Assembly: GCA_903915465.1 (NCBI GenBank)
Contig: CAIWTA010000091.1
Location: 1 to 45,267, forward strand
From: an uncultured Bacteroidales bacterium
GTDB lineage: Bacteria; Bacteroidota; Bacteroidia; Bacteroidales; FEN-979
Length of the DNA: 45,267 nucleotides
Direction of reading: 5' to 3'
Shown here: piece by piece, positions 19,805 to 29,311 of the stretch
Position numbering within the stretch: the stretch's first letter is position 1
Layout: each line of letters starts with the position of its first letter
Notes under the pieces: generated by a model
What the model was told of the DNA's origin: nothing
The model's input: only the letters and a program-made list of their open reading frames with translations
Databases searched by the model: none
Position numbers and translations under genes: made by a program

Positions 19805-21865
19805 ATGGATATTCAATATTTAGGAGAGCATTTACTCCCAGGGATACTTGGAAAAATATTTATCTGGTTAAGTGTCTCTGCAGCCTTTTTTTCTACAGTG
19901 TTGTTTTATCTTAATAGCAGGAAAAAGCAAGAAGGGTTGAGGAGCTTCCGTCCTTTTGCCAGGGGCTTTTTTATTCTCCATACAATGTCATTATTAGTCG
20001 TTGCTTTCATCCTTTATTACCTCATCTTTTTCCATTATTTTGAATATGCCTATGTCTGGCAATACTCATCATCAGATCTACCCATCAAATATATCATCTC
20101 TTGTTTCTGGGCAGGGCAGGAGGGAAGTCTTCTTGTTTGGGCCATATTTCAAGCTTTAATCGGAATTGTACTCCTCTTTATAGCCAGGAAATGGGAAAAT
20201 CTTGTATTATCAGTGGTTTCTCTTTCTCAGGTTTTTATTACTTCTATGATGCTTGGAATTCATTTTGGAGCAATAAAAATAGGCGGTAGTCCATTTGAAT
20301 TACTAAGGGAAACTGTCTCAAACCTTAATGGTACCATATTTCAGCAACCTGATTACTTGAAGCTTCTTGGAGATGGGAATGGCCTGAATCCTTTATTGGA
20401 AAATATCTGGATGACTATTCATCCACCTATTTTGTTCCTGGGTTATGCATTGGCACTTGTTCCATTTTCATACGCAATTGCGTCATTGATAAAAAAAGAT
20501 TTTTTTTCGTGGATAAAACCAGTTTTACCATGGACATTATTGTCCTTGACTTTCCTCGGTGCGGGTATCCTTCTTGGAGGCGCTTGGGCTTATGTTTCTT
20601 TAACTTTTGGTGGTTTCTGGTCGTGGGATCCAGTGGAGAACTCTTCTCTCATCCCATGGTTAACTCTGGTTGCCGGTCTTCACTTCCTGTTGATAGCGCG
20701 GAAACAACATCATGGACTTCTCGTTGGCTATATATTTATAGGGTTATCATATGTGCTTGTTCTTTATGCCAGTTTCCTGACCCGCAGCGGAGTTCTTGCA
20801 AATTCATCGGCGCATTCATTCGGAGACAATGGAATGACAGCCCAATTATTGGTTTTTCTACTGGTATTTCTCATTTTAATGATTGTACTGATAGTTATCA
20901 ATGTTCGGAAATTTTATGAGAAAAAGGAGGAGCTTCTTCTTTCCAGAGAATTCTTTATGTTTGTCGGGGCTATCGTGATTGTCCTTGCTGCCTTCCAGAT
21001 ATTGTTCACTACTTCAATTCCTGTTTTCAATAGTCTTTTTGGGACGAACATTGCACCACCAGCTGACAGGGTAGGATTTTATAACAAATGGCAGTTGCCA
21101 TACGTACTTTTGGTTTCCGGATTTATTGCTTTTTCTCAGTTCTTACATTTTAATGTCAATTCCACCAGAAAGTTTTTACGCAAAATATCTATCCCTGTTA
21201 TTCTTTCTATCCTGTTTGTTATTCCTTTTGTTTTTACAGGAATTATTAAACAGGTAAATTATATCGTGATGGTTTTCTTTGTCTTGTTTGCCATCATATC
21301 ATCACTCTATAACCTGATATTTATCACTTCCAAACCACGGAATTTCGCAGCTATTCTGACACATATTGGATTTACACTGTTTTTACTTGGAGCGGTCATA
21401 ACTTTCTCGAATTCAAAGACTATTTCCACGAATACTTCTCCTTTTGATCTGGGAGATGCAAAGAGCAATAACGAAAACCTGATGATGGTGAAAGGCGATA
21501 CGTTGTATATGGGTGGATTCTTTGTGGTTTACACCAATAAGGTGAAGAAAGGTAATCTGACAGAATACCAAGTCGATTTCCTGAAACGTAAGAATGGAAA
21601 ATATATCAAAGAATTCACCCTATTTCCTTCGGTGAACAGACATCCCCGAATGGGCAACGTCTATAATCCTGACACCAAACATTTCCTGTCGGCAGATTTT
21701 TATACTTATATTTCTTTTGTTGGGGTTGACACGGATTATATCGTAATCAAAGCAATTATGAACCCATGGATCAATGTCCTGTGGATAGGAGCTGTGCTGA
21801 TCATTACAGGATCATCCTTTGCATTCTATCGCAGGGTACGGAAACGAAAAATTAATAATACCTGA
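19805..21865 (+). CDS. ccsA: Cytochrome c haem-lyase/assembly protein, CcmF/CcsA type
   Basis: A 686-residue polytopic membrane protein with about 14 hydrophobic segments. The tryptophan-rich haem-handling motif is WAYVSLTFGGFWSWDPVEN (about residues 262-280), and conserved histidines occur at IHPPILFLGY and in the later SFGDNG-flanking region (NSSAHSFG). It fits the CcmF family, which attaches haem to apocytochrome c outside the membrane. Near the C-terminus a soluble periplasmic stretch precedes a final membrane helix. No ccmE or ccmC genes are next to it. Its 3' end overlaps the convergent MORN lipoprotein gene by 14 bases. Confidence 0.9.
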   Translation: MDIQYLGEHLLPGILGKIFIWLSVSAAFFSTVLFYLNSRKKQEGLRSFRPFARGFFILHTMSLLVVAFILYYLIFFHYFEYAYVWQYSSSDLPIKYIISCFWAGQEGSLLVWAIFQALIGIVLLFIARKWENLVLSVVSLSQVFITSMMLGIHFGAIKIGGSPFELLRETVSNLNGTIFQQPDYLKLLGDGNGLNPLLENIWMTIHPPILFLGYALALVPFSYAIASLIKKDFFSWIKPVLPWTLLSLTFLGAGILLGGAWAYVSLTFGGFWSWDPVENSSLIPWLTLVAGLHFLLIARKQHHGLLVGYIFIGLSYVLVLYASFLTRSGVLANSSAHSFGDNGMTAQLLVFLLVFLILMIVLIVINVRKFYEKKEELLLSREFFMFVGAIVIVLAAFQILFTTSIPVFNSLFGTNIAPPADRVGFYNKWQLPYVLLVSGFIAFSQFLHFNVNSTRKFLRKISIPVILSILFVIPFVFTGIIKQVNYIVMVFFVLFAIISSLYNLIFITSKPRNFAAILTHIGFTLFLLGAVITFSNSKTISTNTSPFDLGDAKSNNENLMMVKGDTLYMGGFFVVYTNKVKKGNLTEYQVDFLKRKNGKYIKEFTLFPSVNRHPRMGNVYNPDTKHFLSADFYTYISFVGVDTDYIVIKAIMNPWINVLWIGAVLIITGSSFAFYRRVRKRKINNT

Positions 21866-22514
21866 CGTCTTTGACGTTACCATACTTATCGTAATAGATC
21901 CATTTCCCGGATTTTTGTCCGCGTAAGAAATTTCCTTCCAGTTCTTTTTGTCCGGACCGTTGGTATTTAATTACTGCACCAGTATAAGGAGTTCCATTCA
22001 GATATTTTACAGGTCCTCCTTTCAATCTCTCCCATACAACCACATCCTGTTTCTTTTCCACTTTCTTGGTAGTTGCAACGTGAGGAGGAGCAGCAGGAGC
22101 TGAGACGTTCTCGGTTACTGGTTTCGTTTTTAAAGTATCCTTTGTCTCGGTAACAGTTCCTTGGTTTGTAAGCAATTTACCATACTTGTACATTTCTAAA
22201 ACATCTTGCGCCCCATTCTCCTTGTAAGAGGTCCAAGTTCCATCTTTAAACCCTTCTTTATAACTTCCCTCTGCTTTCTTCTGACCTGAAGGATAATAGT
22301 AAACCCATGGTCCTTCCCTTAACCCGTTTTCGATTTTCCCTTCAAACTCAACTTTACCATTAACATAAGATGCAACATCACCACTGAATGGTTTATCTTT
22401 ATTAACAAGGTAAAACAGGCCATTACGATCCTGGAGCTGACTGAAATTAACCTTTTCTGAGGAACATGCATTCAGAATCAGTAAAATACCTGCACAAAAT
22501 AAAATCTTTTTCAT
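21852..22514 (-). CDS. MORN-repeat (YwqK-like) lipoprotein
   Basis: A 220-residue lipoprotein: signal MKKILFCAGILLILNACSS with lipobox LNAC. Repeats of the type GxxxGxWxxYYxxGQxKxEGxYKxG occur twice near residues 50-110 (EGPWVYYYPSGQKKAEG, DGTWTSYKENGA) and again at the C-terminus (GKWIYYDKYGN), the MORN_2/YwqK pattern. A Thr/Pro/Lys-rich linker (about residues 125-160) joins the two halves. Databases often name such proteins 'toxin-antitoxin system YwqK family antitoxin', but no toxin is present, so that name should not be used for function. Function is unknown; membrane-anchored, probably periplasmic or surface-facing. Confidence 0.75.
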   Translation of the reverse strand: MKKILFCAGILLILNACSSEKVNFSQLQDRNGLFYLVNKDKPFSGDVASYVNGKVEFEGKIENGLREGPWVYYYPSGQKKAEGSYKEGFKDGTWTSYKENGAQDVLEMYKYGKLLTNQGTVTETKDTLKTKPVTENVSAPAAPPHVATTKKVEKKQDVVVWERLKGGPVKYLNGTPYTGAVIKYQRSGQKELEGNFLRGQKSGKWIYYDKYGNVKDVRYY

Positions 22515-22617
22515 AATACCTGATTTATTTGTGAATCTTAAATTTTAAGAATGTAGGGAATAAAATTGTTAAGTCATACAATGTAACAAAAGCGATTTCA
22601 TGCTGTGATTTGAGATA

Positions 22618-22650
22618 CAAACCTACATGAATTTTTTTCAATTTACAAAA
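22618..22650 (-). promoter_or_regulatory. Bacteroidota-type promoter for the MORN lipoprotein gene
   Basis: Read on the minus strand: TTTTG, 20 bases, then TAGGTTTG, a full match to the -7 consensus TAnnTTTG with a TTG at close to the right distance. Transcription would begin about 100 bases before the ATG, leaving a rather long leader. Confidence 0.5.
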
Positions 22651-22733
22651 ATCGATGCAAATAAACATATTGTTTCGTGTGATTGAAATTGGCTTCATAC
22701 ATACAGTTTTCAGAGAAGTAAAAGTACTCTTCG

Positions 22734-23381
22734 TCAGTCATATGCTTTGTCCTCAAGTAACGGAACAAAGCGAAAAGTACCATGTTCCTTTTTAATGTAT
22801 TCATGCCCGGAAGTCTTTACTACTGTGGTCATAATTTGGACATTTCCTCCTCCGACAGGTACTACAAGGATACCTCCTGGTTTTAATTGTTCAAGAAGGG
22901 CTTCTGGAATGACCGGGGCGCCGGCGGTAACAAGAATCCTGTCAAACGGAGCATACGCAGGAATCCCTTTATAACCATCACCATAAAACAATTTGATATT
23001 ATATCCGAGTGTTGGTAAGAACTTAAGCGTTTTATCAAAAAGCATTTTTTGTCTTTCGATACTGAAGACTTTAGCCCCAATCTCAGCTAATACACAGGCC
23101 TGATAACCAGACCCAGTACCTATTTCCAGTACCTTAGTACCTTTTGTTACTTGCAACAATTCAGTTTGGAATGCTACCGTATAAGGCTGAGAGATTGTCT
23201 GTCCCGCCCCTATTGGGAAAGCATTGTCTTCATATGCAAATTTCAAAAATGAAGAGTCGAAAAAAAAATGCCTGGGAACTTTCTCAATCGCATTCAACAC
23301 ATTAATATCATGAATCCCTTTTTCTCGGATGATCTGAACGAGCTTTTGCCTCATTCCTTTATGTTTATATGTGTCGATCAT
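22734..23381 (-). CDS. pcm: Protein-L-isoaspartate O-methyltransferase
   Basis: A 215-residue S-adenosylmethionine-dependent enzyme that methylates isoaspartyl residues and so starts repair of aged proteins. GAGQTISQPYTVA (residues 58-70) is the family's substrate-site signature, and VLEIGTGSGYQA (84-95) is the SAM-binding motif I; VFSIERQ is motif II-like, and 'LKPGGILVVPVG' follows. Length is normal. Cytosolic; no signal peptide. Neighbours are unrelated. Confidence 0.95.
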   Translation of the reverse strand: MIDTYKHKGMRQKLVQIIREKGIHDINVLNAIEKVPRHFFFDSSFLKFAYEDNAFPIGAGQTISQPYTVAFQTELLQVTKGTKVLEIGTGSGYQACVLAEIGAKVFSIERQKMLFDKTLKFLPTLGYNIKLFYGDGYKGIPAYAPFDRILVTAGAPVIPEALLEQLKPGGILVVPVGGGNVQIMTTVVKTSGHEYIKKEHGTFRFVPLLEDKAYD

Positions 23382-23438
23382 AAGAGTAAAACTGGGTAAG
23401 CTGATAAATTAAGAGACTGTTTAAAATTTACGACTACA

Positions 23439-23465
23439 GAATGAATGAGAATGAATGAGAATGAA
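23439..23465. repeat. Short tandem repeat, 10-base unit
   Basis: GAATGAATGA-type units occur about 2.5 times in a row (ATGAATGAGA ATGAATGAGA ATGAA) in the gap between the divergent pcm and Gfo/Idh genes. Small simple repeat of no evident role, possibly prone to slippage. Confidence 0.7.
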
Positions 23466-23536
23466 ACCTTAAAATAGACTCTAAATGTGTGATTCAATTT
23501 TTTTACGAAAATAGTAATTTCAATTGCTCTAACTAT

Positions 23537-23544
23537 TACTTTTG
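23537..23544 (+). promoter_or_regulatory. Promoter -7 element upstream of the Gfo/Idh gene
   Basis: TACTTTTG matches TAnnTTTG and lies 72 bases before the ATG at 23616. No TTG is found at the -33 position (sequence there is GTAA), so support is only partial. Confidence 0.35.
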
Positions 23545-23615
23545 CAAAAAGATTTATAAAAACGGAATTAGCAACCTTTCCAGGGAAGCCATTTTGTTTA
23601 TTAACTTGTTATCGC

Positions 23616-24602
23616 ATGTTGAAAATAGGAATACTTGGAGCCGGGCATTTGGGTAAAATCCATATAAAATGTATCCAGGAAATTAAGGAATATGACCTGA
23701 TCGGGTTCTTCGATCCAGACAATGAAATCGCAAAAAAAATTGAGGAAGAATTTCATTTAAGCCGTTATAAATCAGTTGACGAACTCATTGATTCGGTTGA
23801 TGTTGTGGATATTGTTACTCCCACAATCTCTCATTTTGAATGTGCTTCTAAATCTTTAAGAAAATTCCGGCACGTTTTCATTGAAAAGCCCATTGTCACT
23901 TCTCTTGACGAAGCAAAGGAGTTGATCAAAATTACAGGTGAAGCCAATGTAAAAGTTCAAGTCGGACATGTCGAAAGATTCAATCCGGCTTTTCTTGCAG
24001 CCGAGAGTTTTTTTCATAAACCCATGTTTATCGAAGCTCATCGTCTTGCTCAGTTCAATCCAAGGGGAACAGATGTTCCTGTCATTCTTGACTTGATGAT
24101 TCATGATATTGATATCGTTCTTAGTATTGTTAAGAGCAGTATTCGGAAAATAAGTGCAAGTGGTGTTGCGGTTGTGAGTGATACCCCGGATATTGCAAAT
24201 GCACGAATTGAATTTGACAACGGTTGCGTGGCGAATCTTACAGCAAGCCGGATATCATTGAAAAACATGAGAAAAACCAGGATTTTTCAAAAGGATACAT
24301 ACATTTCCATCGATTTTTTGAAAAAGGAGCTCGAGGTTGTCAGGATCAAGGATGTAGAAAAGGGCGCGCCTTCAGGTATGGGTTTTGTGATTGACATGGG
24401 CCCGGGAAAAGGATTCAAACAGATCCTACTGGATAAACCGGAAATAAAGTCTTCCAATGCAATTAAGACGGAATTGGAAAGTTTCTATTCTGCTATCATA
24501 AATAATACTGTGCCATCTGTTACTATTAACGATGGTTACAGTGCACTCGAAGTTGCTTATAAAGTGATAGAACGGATTCAGCAAACAATCGGTGCTTATT
24601 AA
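23616..24602 (+). CDS. Gfo/Idh/MocA family NAD(P)-dependent oxidoreductase
   Basis: A 328-residue protein with an N-terminal Rossmann fold: GILGAGHLGK at residues 5-14, aspartate at the end of strand 2 (FFDPD, residues 31-35), and the family EKP motif at residues 90-92. The C-terminal alpha/beta domain has 'HDIDIV' with the histidine/aspartate pair used for catalysis in many members, and VGHVERFNPAF. Members oxidise or reduce sugars, inositols or biliverdin-like substrates. The gene leads into a lipoprotein and a sugar-phosphate transferase on the same strand, so a nucleotide-sugar or glycan role is a reasonable inference, not shown. Confidence 0.88.
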   Translation: MLKIGILGAGHLGKIHIKCIQEIKEYDLIGFFDPDNEIAKKIEEEFHLSRYKSVDELIDSVDVVDIVTPTISHFECASKSLRKFRHVFIEKPIVTSLDEAKELIKITGEANVKVQVGHVERFNPAFLAAESFFHKPMFIEAHRLAQFNPRGTDVPVILDLMIHDIDIVLSIVKSSIRKISASGVAVVSDTPDIANARIEFDNGCVANLTASRISLKNMRKTRIFQKDTYISIDFLKKELEVVRIKDVEKGAPSGMGFVIDMGPGKGFKQILLDKPEIKSSNAIKTELESFYSAIINNTVPSVTINDGYSALEVAYKVIERIQQTIGAY

Positions 24603-24710
24603 GTTCTGTTAATAATTGCCTGGGTATTTGTTTATATCTTTGATTCTTTCTTGACAATATTCAAAATTTCAATGCGTTCAATCAGCACGTTCTTACAGTG
24701 TTTTAAATAT

Positions 24711-25604
24711 ATGACTTGTAGACGACCTTTTCGACTTCTTTTATTATCATCTCTTTTTTTTCTGCTTCAGATATTCACTTCGTGTGAGAAATTCTCAGGT
24801 GACCAGGAAATTGCATCATATCTTAAGATAGACTCTATCTCATTTTCCACTGATTATACCGTCCAGGGTTCTGCATCTCATAGCATTACTGATGCATGGG
24901 TTTATGTGGATGGGGAATTAATTGGCACTTTCCCATTACCGGCAAATCTCCCTGTCCTTAAGCAAGGCTCACATGTAGTTAAAATTCTGCCTGGCATTAA
25001 GAAAGATGGTATTGCGGCAACCCGAATCAATTACCCATTTTATAACACAATTGAGAAAACGGTCAATCTAATTCCTGATGGTTCCACTTCAATCGTGGGA
25101 ACATCCACAGTTTACAATTCACAAACAAATTTTATGTGGCAGGAAGATTTTGAAGGAGCAACTATCTCATTGGATACTACCCCAAGGAGCTCTGTTGGGA
25201 TTCGCAAAACGATACCAGGATCTCCGTTGACCTTTGAAAGAGAGCACTCAGGAATTGCTGAGATGGATAGTACCGGTGCATTCTTTGAATGTTTATCGCA
25301 CCAGAGTTTTAATATTCCAAATTCAGAAGTATTTTTGGAAATGGATTTCAACATCAACAATCACTTGACAGTCGGAATAATGGTTTATACTGGCTCGGTG
25401 CGATATCAGGTTCCTATCATAACTCTTTTTGACACTGGGGGGAAATGGAAAAAAATATATATCGACCTCACTACCAGCCTGAATGCATATTTAGGTGCTA
25501 ATAAATTTCAGGTCGTTTTTGGCAACTATAAAGAAGAAACAGTGTCTTATGCACAAATTCTTTTAGACAATATCAAATTACTTTCAATTAAATCTGGTAA
25601 ATAG
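24711..25604 (+). CDS. Lipoprotein of unknown function, probable beta-sandwich domain
   Basis: The ORF track starts at a TTG (24651); the ATG at 24711 gives a compact lipoprotein signal, MTCRRPFRLLLLSSLFFLLQ with lipobox FTSC, and 297 residues. The N-terminal part is a short domain with 'ITDAWVYVDGELIGTFPLPA', resembling a small Ig-like or PEGA-like fold (inference). The rest is rich in beta-strand patterns, with 'FMWQEDFEGATISLDTTP' and 'QILLDNIKL', like jelly-roll carbohydrate-binding modules. No catalytic motif is recognised. It ends 17 bases before the sugar transferase, so the two are probably co-transcribed; a part in surface glycan display is possible. Confidence 0.7.
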   Translation: MTCRRPFRLLLLSSLFFLLQIFTSCEKFSGDQEIASYLKIDSISFSTDYTVQGSASHSITDAWVYVDGELIGTFPLPANLPVLKQGSHVVKILPGIKKDGIAATRINYPFYNTIEKTVNLIPDGSTSIVGTSTVYNSQTNFMWQEDFEGATISLDTTPRSSVGIRKTIPGSPLTFEREHSGIAEMDSTGAFFECLSHQSFNIPNSEVFLEMDFNINNHLTVGIMVYTGSVRYQVPIITLFDTGGKWKKIYIDLTTSLNAYLGANKFQVVFGNYKEETVSYAQILLDNIKLLSIKSGK

Positions 25605-25621
25605 CGGTAATTTTATTTATC

Positions 25622-27037
25622 ATGAATAAACGATTTCAGGTAATAAAATATATTACAGCAGATGTGATAGCAGCGATGATTGCCTGGTTCCTGTTTTTTA
25701 TTTATAGGAAATACGCTGTCGACCATCTGATTTTCCTGCATTTGGATACTGTTTTTCTTGATGTTAAACTGTACTTGGGAATATTAATTATACCTTTCTT
25801 CTGGTTATTACTTTACGTGCTCATTGGTACCTATCGGAAAATATATAGGAAAGCAAGACTGAAAGAATTTGGTCAAACTGTTCTTATTACGTTTATCGGG
25901 GTTACTATTTTGTTTTTTGCATTGATCCTTGATGATGTGATTATTAACAACCGGACATATATAAAATTCTTTTTCTTATTGCTTTTTCTTCACCTTTTTT
26001 TGACGGCATTATTCAGGTTTATTCTAACATCCAGAACTGCTTTCAGGATTCATCATAAGATTCTTGGATTCAATACTATCATCATTGGCAGCAACGGGAA
26101 TGCCATGTCGATTTACAATGAGATTGAGAACCAGGAGAAATCTTCCGGAAACAAGTTTGTCGGTTTTGTCAATGTTGAGGGATATCCGGACTATAAACTA
26201 AAGCAATACCTTCCACGCTTGGGCGAGGTCAAAGATCTCAACCGGCTGGTAAATGAATTAAACATTGAGGAAGTCATAATCGCTATTGAGCATTCTGAGA
26301 ATCATACAATTGAAAACATTATCACCCAGCTTGAAGATACTGATGTGGTGATCAAAATTATTCCGGTAATGCAGGATATATTAGTTGGTTCAGTGAAAAC
26401 GACTTCCATTTTCCACGCCCCGCTTATTCAGATCTATCCTGATCTGATGCCCGACTGGCAGATGTCATTAAAAAGGATATTAGATATTGGGATCTCGATT
26501 ATATGTCTGATTCTGCTGATGCCATTTATGATTATCACAATGATCGGGATTATTTTGACATCAGAAGGTCCGATTTTTTTCTCGCAGGAAAGGATCGGCA
26601 TCAAAGGGAGATCTTTCATCATGCACAAATTCCGCACAATGTACAAGGATGCGGAAAAGAATGGCCCTATGCTTTCTTCAAAAGATGATCCTCGCATCAC
26701 CAAATTTGGGAAATTCCTGAGAAAGGTAAGGATAGATGAAATTCCTCAATTCTTCACTGTTCTGAAAGGGGATATGAGTCTCGTTGGCCCACGACCTGAA
26801 AGGAAATACTATATCGACATGATCGTTCAGCGGGCGCCACACTACCGGCTATTGCAAAAAGTAAAACCTGGTATTACCTCCTGGGGCCAGGTAAAATATG
26901 GCTATGCTGAGAACGTAGACCAGATGATTGAACGGCTTAAATTCGATATTCTTTACATCGAAAATATGTCGCTTGCAATGGATTTCAAAATTATGATCTA
27001 CACGATTTTAATTATTATCCAGGGAAGAGGAAAATAA
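25622..27037 (+). CDS. Polyprenyl-phosphate hexose-1-phosphate transferase (bacterial sugar transferase)
   Basis: A 471-residue protein of the WcaJ/PssY type. Four or five membrane segments occupy the first 140 residues, followed by a CoA-binding-like domain (NTIIIGSNGNAMSIYN) and a final sugar transferase domain from about residue 285 with one membrane helix (RILDIGISIICLILLMPFMI). Catalytic motifs: KFRTM (336-340), RIDEIPQF, SLVGPRPE and KPGITSWGQV. It should move a sugar-1-phosphate from a UDP-sugar onto undecaprenyl phosphate, the first step for exopolysaccharide, capsule or O-antigen repeat units. No flippase or polymerase is next to it. Confidence 0.93.
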   Translation: MNKRFQVIKYITADVIAAMIAWFLFFIYRKYAVDHLIFLHLDTVFLDVKLYLGILIIPFFWLLLYVLIGTYRKIYRKARLKEFGQTVLITFIGVTILFFALILDDVIINNRTYIKFFFLLLFLHLFLTALFRFILTSRTAFRIHHKILGFNTIIIGSNGNAMSIYNEIENQEKSSGNKFVGFVNVEGYPDYKLKQYLPRLGEVKDLNRLVNELNIEEVIIAIEHSENHTIENIITQLEDTDVVIKIIPVMQDILVGSVKTTSIFHAPLIQIYPDLMPDWQMSLKRILDIGISIICLILLMPFMIITMIGIILTSEGPIFFSQERIGIKGRSFIMHKFRTMYKDAEKNGPMLSSKDDPRITKFGKFLRKVRIDEIPQFFTVLKGDMSLVGPRPERKYYIDMIVQRAPHYRLLQKVKPGITSWGQVKYGYAENVDQMIERLKFDILYIENMSLAMDFKIMIYTILIIIQGRGK

Positions 27038-27120
27038 ACGCTTAATAATCTTTTCCATCGTCTCCTAATCTTTTCTAAGCTTTACCAAAACTGCTTTGTT
27101 ATGGATTTGCGTAAATGAGA

Positions 27121-29217
27121 TTATTTAAGCCATTTATGAAGCCATGCCTTAAAAGTCCTTTGCCAAAGAATCCCGTTTTGGGGTTTCAGCACCCAATGGT
27201 TTTCATCGGGGAAATACAGGAACTCAGCAGGAATCCCGCGTAATACTGCAGCATTGAACGCCTGCATCCCTTGTGTCACAGCAATTCTATAGTCCAGTTC
27301 ACTATGAACAACAAGAATTGGAGTATCCCAGTTCTGAACAAACCGGTGTGGCGAATTTGAAAAGCTCCGTTGTGCAATTTTGTTATTTTTATCCCAGAAT
27401 GGTCCACCCAAGTCCCAATTGACAAACCACATCTCTTCAGTTTCAAGGTACTGGCTCTCCAGATTAAACATTCCATCATGCGCAATGAAAGCTTTGAATC
27501 GTTTATTATGATTACCTGCTAACCAGAATACAGAAAATCCCCCATAACTTGCGCCAATACAACCCAACTTTTCTTTGTCGACAAATGACTCTTTACACAT
27601 GTCATCAATTGCACAGAGGTAATCCTTCATATTCTGTCCACCGTAATCCCCACTGATTTGCTCATTCCATTCTTTTCCGAAACCTGGCAATCCGCGCCGA
27701 TTTGGTGCTACTACGATGTAACCATTGGCAACCATCATCTGGAAGTTCCAACGGTATGACCAAAACTGACTAACAGTGCTTTGCGGACCTCCTTCACAGT
27801 ACAATAAAGTTGGATATTTTTTAGAAGGGTCAAAATGAGGTGGATAGATGATCCATGTGAGCATATCCTTATTATCCGTGGTTTTAATCATCCTTTCTTC
27901 CACTCTTCCCATCGACAATTGGTCCAGCAGATCCTTGTTTGTGAACGTAAGTTGAGTGTCCTTAAAGGTTTTAAGATCAACCGAATAGATTTCAACTGGC
28001 ATCGACATCGACATTCTGGTGGCCACAACTTTATTACCTGCAGGAATTACTCCGGTATAATCATGAATACCTTGGGTAATTTTCAGAATTTTTCCATCAT
28101 CTAAATCGAGACGGTAAATCTCATCAGTCGCGTGCCAGTCACTCGTAAAAACAAGAGACTTACTATCTGCTGTCCACGCAGGATTTTCAATATTCTGATC
28201 AAAATTTTGAGAAAAATCTTTCTTTGTTTTCAATTCAAAATCATAAATAAAAAGACGATTTTTGTCTGATTCATAACCGTTTCGCTCCATACTTTGCCAT
28301 GCAATTTTTTTCCCATCTGGTGAGAAAGTGGGTGACATGTCATATCCCATCATTCCTTCAGTCAGATTGGAAGTTTGTTTACTTGCGAGATCGTACATAT
28401 AAATGTCCGAGTTTGTGGATAGCGCATATTCCTTTCCCGTCTTTTTCCTACAAGTGTAAGCAATTACTTTACTATCCGGGCTCCAGGCAACCTGTTCCAA
28501 GCCACCAAAAGGTTTCAGCGGGCATTCATATGGCTCACCCTTCATGATGTCCAGATCATTTGCAAGTTTCTCACCATCAAAATCGGCTATGAAAATGTGG
28601 CTGTAGGTTTCAACCCATGAATCCCAATGCCTGTACATCAGGTCGGTAATCACTTTTCCTGAAGCAAGCGGCAACCCGTTGTAGAGTTCTTTTTCTGTCT
28701 TTTCTATTGGAATTTCCTTGGAATAAAGGATTTTTTTCCCATCGGGAGAATAGCTGAAACCGGTGATTTCATTTTCAGTCTTACTGATTTGTTTTCGGTC
28801 GGAACCGTCAGTGTTCATCTCCCAGATCTGCATTGATCCGGACTCTGCTGAAAGAAATCCAATTTTTTTCCCATTCGGGTTCCAGAGCGCTGAATACTCA
28901 CTGAATTTTGTTGTTGTAATCCGCTTGAGGTTCTTTCCATCAACTCCGATCACATATAGTTCACGGTTCCCTTTGTTTTGCTGAATATCAAAATAAGTGA
29001 GGCCATAAAGGATGGTATTATTATCCTGTGAAACAACAGGCTCACTGACCCTGCCAAACGACCAGAGAACTTCCGGCGTCATAATATCGCTCGAAAGCTT
29101 TTGATTCTTCTTCTCAATTAATGAGGCGGACGGATTTTCTTGTTTTTTCTCATTTGGGCAACAGCCAAAAGTGATAATAATTAAAGCGAGGATGGCCAGA
29201 GTTAAAATCTTTTTCAT
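27121..29217 (-). CDS. S9 family prolyl oligopeptidase-like peptidase, lipoprotein
   Basis: A 698-residue exported peptidase with lipoprotein signal MKKILTLAILALIIITFGCC. Residues about 50-410 form a beta-propeller with PD40/WD40-like blades (YSPDGKKILYSKE, WSPDSKVIAYTCR, FSPDGKKIAWQSM). The C-terminal alpha/beta hydrolase has GASYGGFS with Ser near residue 557, HSELDYRIAV with Asp near 642 and DENHWVL with His near 674, so the triad is intact. Family members are di/tripeptidyl or acylaminoacyl peptidases; exact specificity is not readable. With the neighbouring amino-acid permease it suggests peptide use. Confidence 0.92.
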   Translation of the reverse strand: MKKILTLAILALIIITFGCCPNEKKQENPSASLIEKKNQKLSSDIMTPEVLWSFGRVSEPVVSQDNNTILYGLTYFDIQQNKGNRELYVIGVDGKNLKRITTTKFSEYSALWNPNGKKIGFLSAESGSMQIWEMNTDGSDRKQISKTENEITGFSYSPDGKKILYSKEIPIEKTEKELYNGLPLASGKVITDLMYRHWDSWVETYSHIFIADFDGEKLANDLDIMKGEPYECPLKPFGGLEQVAWSPDSKVIAYTCRKKTGKEYALSTNSDIYMYDLASKQTSNLTEGMMGYDMSPTFSPDGKKIAWQSMERNGYESDKNRLFIYDFELKTKKDFSQNFDQNIENPAWTADSKSLVFTSDWHATDEIYRLDLDDGKILKITQGIHDYTGVIPAGNKVVATRMSMSMPVEIYSVDLKTFKDTQLTFTNKDLLDQLSMGRVEERMIKTTDNKDMLTWIIYPPHFDPSKKYPTLLYCEGGPQSTVSQFWSYRWNFQMMVANGYIVVAPNRRGLPGFGKEWNEQISGDYGGQNMKDYLCAIDDMCKESFVDKEKLGCIGASYGGFSVFWLAGNHNKRFKAFIAHDGMFNLESQYLETEEMWFVNWDLGGPFWDKNNKIAQRSFSNSPHRFVQNWDTPILVVHSELDYRIAVTQGMQAFNAAVLRGIPAEFLYFPDENHWVLKPQNGILWQRTFKAWLHKWLK

Positions 29218-29251
29218 GATTGTGTCTATTTAATTTTTCAGGAATTCAATT

Positions 29252-29259
29252 CAAAGTTA
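29252..29259 (-). promoter_or_regulatory. Promoter -7 element upstream of the S9 peptidase gene
   Basis: On the minus strand TAACTTTG matches TAnnTTTG and lies 34 bases before the ATG. The -33 position does not show TTG, so only half of the promoter is supported. It would allow the peptidase to be made independently of the permease/DUF3108 pair. Confidence 0.4.
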
Positions 29260-29311
29260 CTGCTATTGCTTGACAGAAATCTATTGTTCAAGAATGAATT
29301 TGTCCACCCTT

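Noticed and set aside
21852-22514. Toxin-antitoxin antitoxin label for the YwqK/MORN lipoprotein
   Set aside because: No toxin gene beside it and the protein is a lipoprotein; the label is a database name, not evidence of function.
24651-24710. TTG start for the unknown lipoprotein
   Set aside because: ATG 24711 yields a normal lipoprotein signal; the longer form would put 20 extra residues before it.
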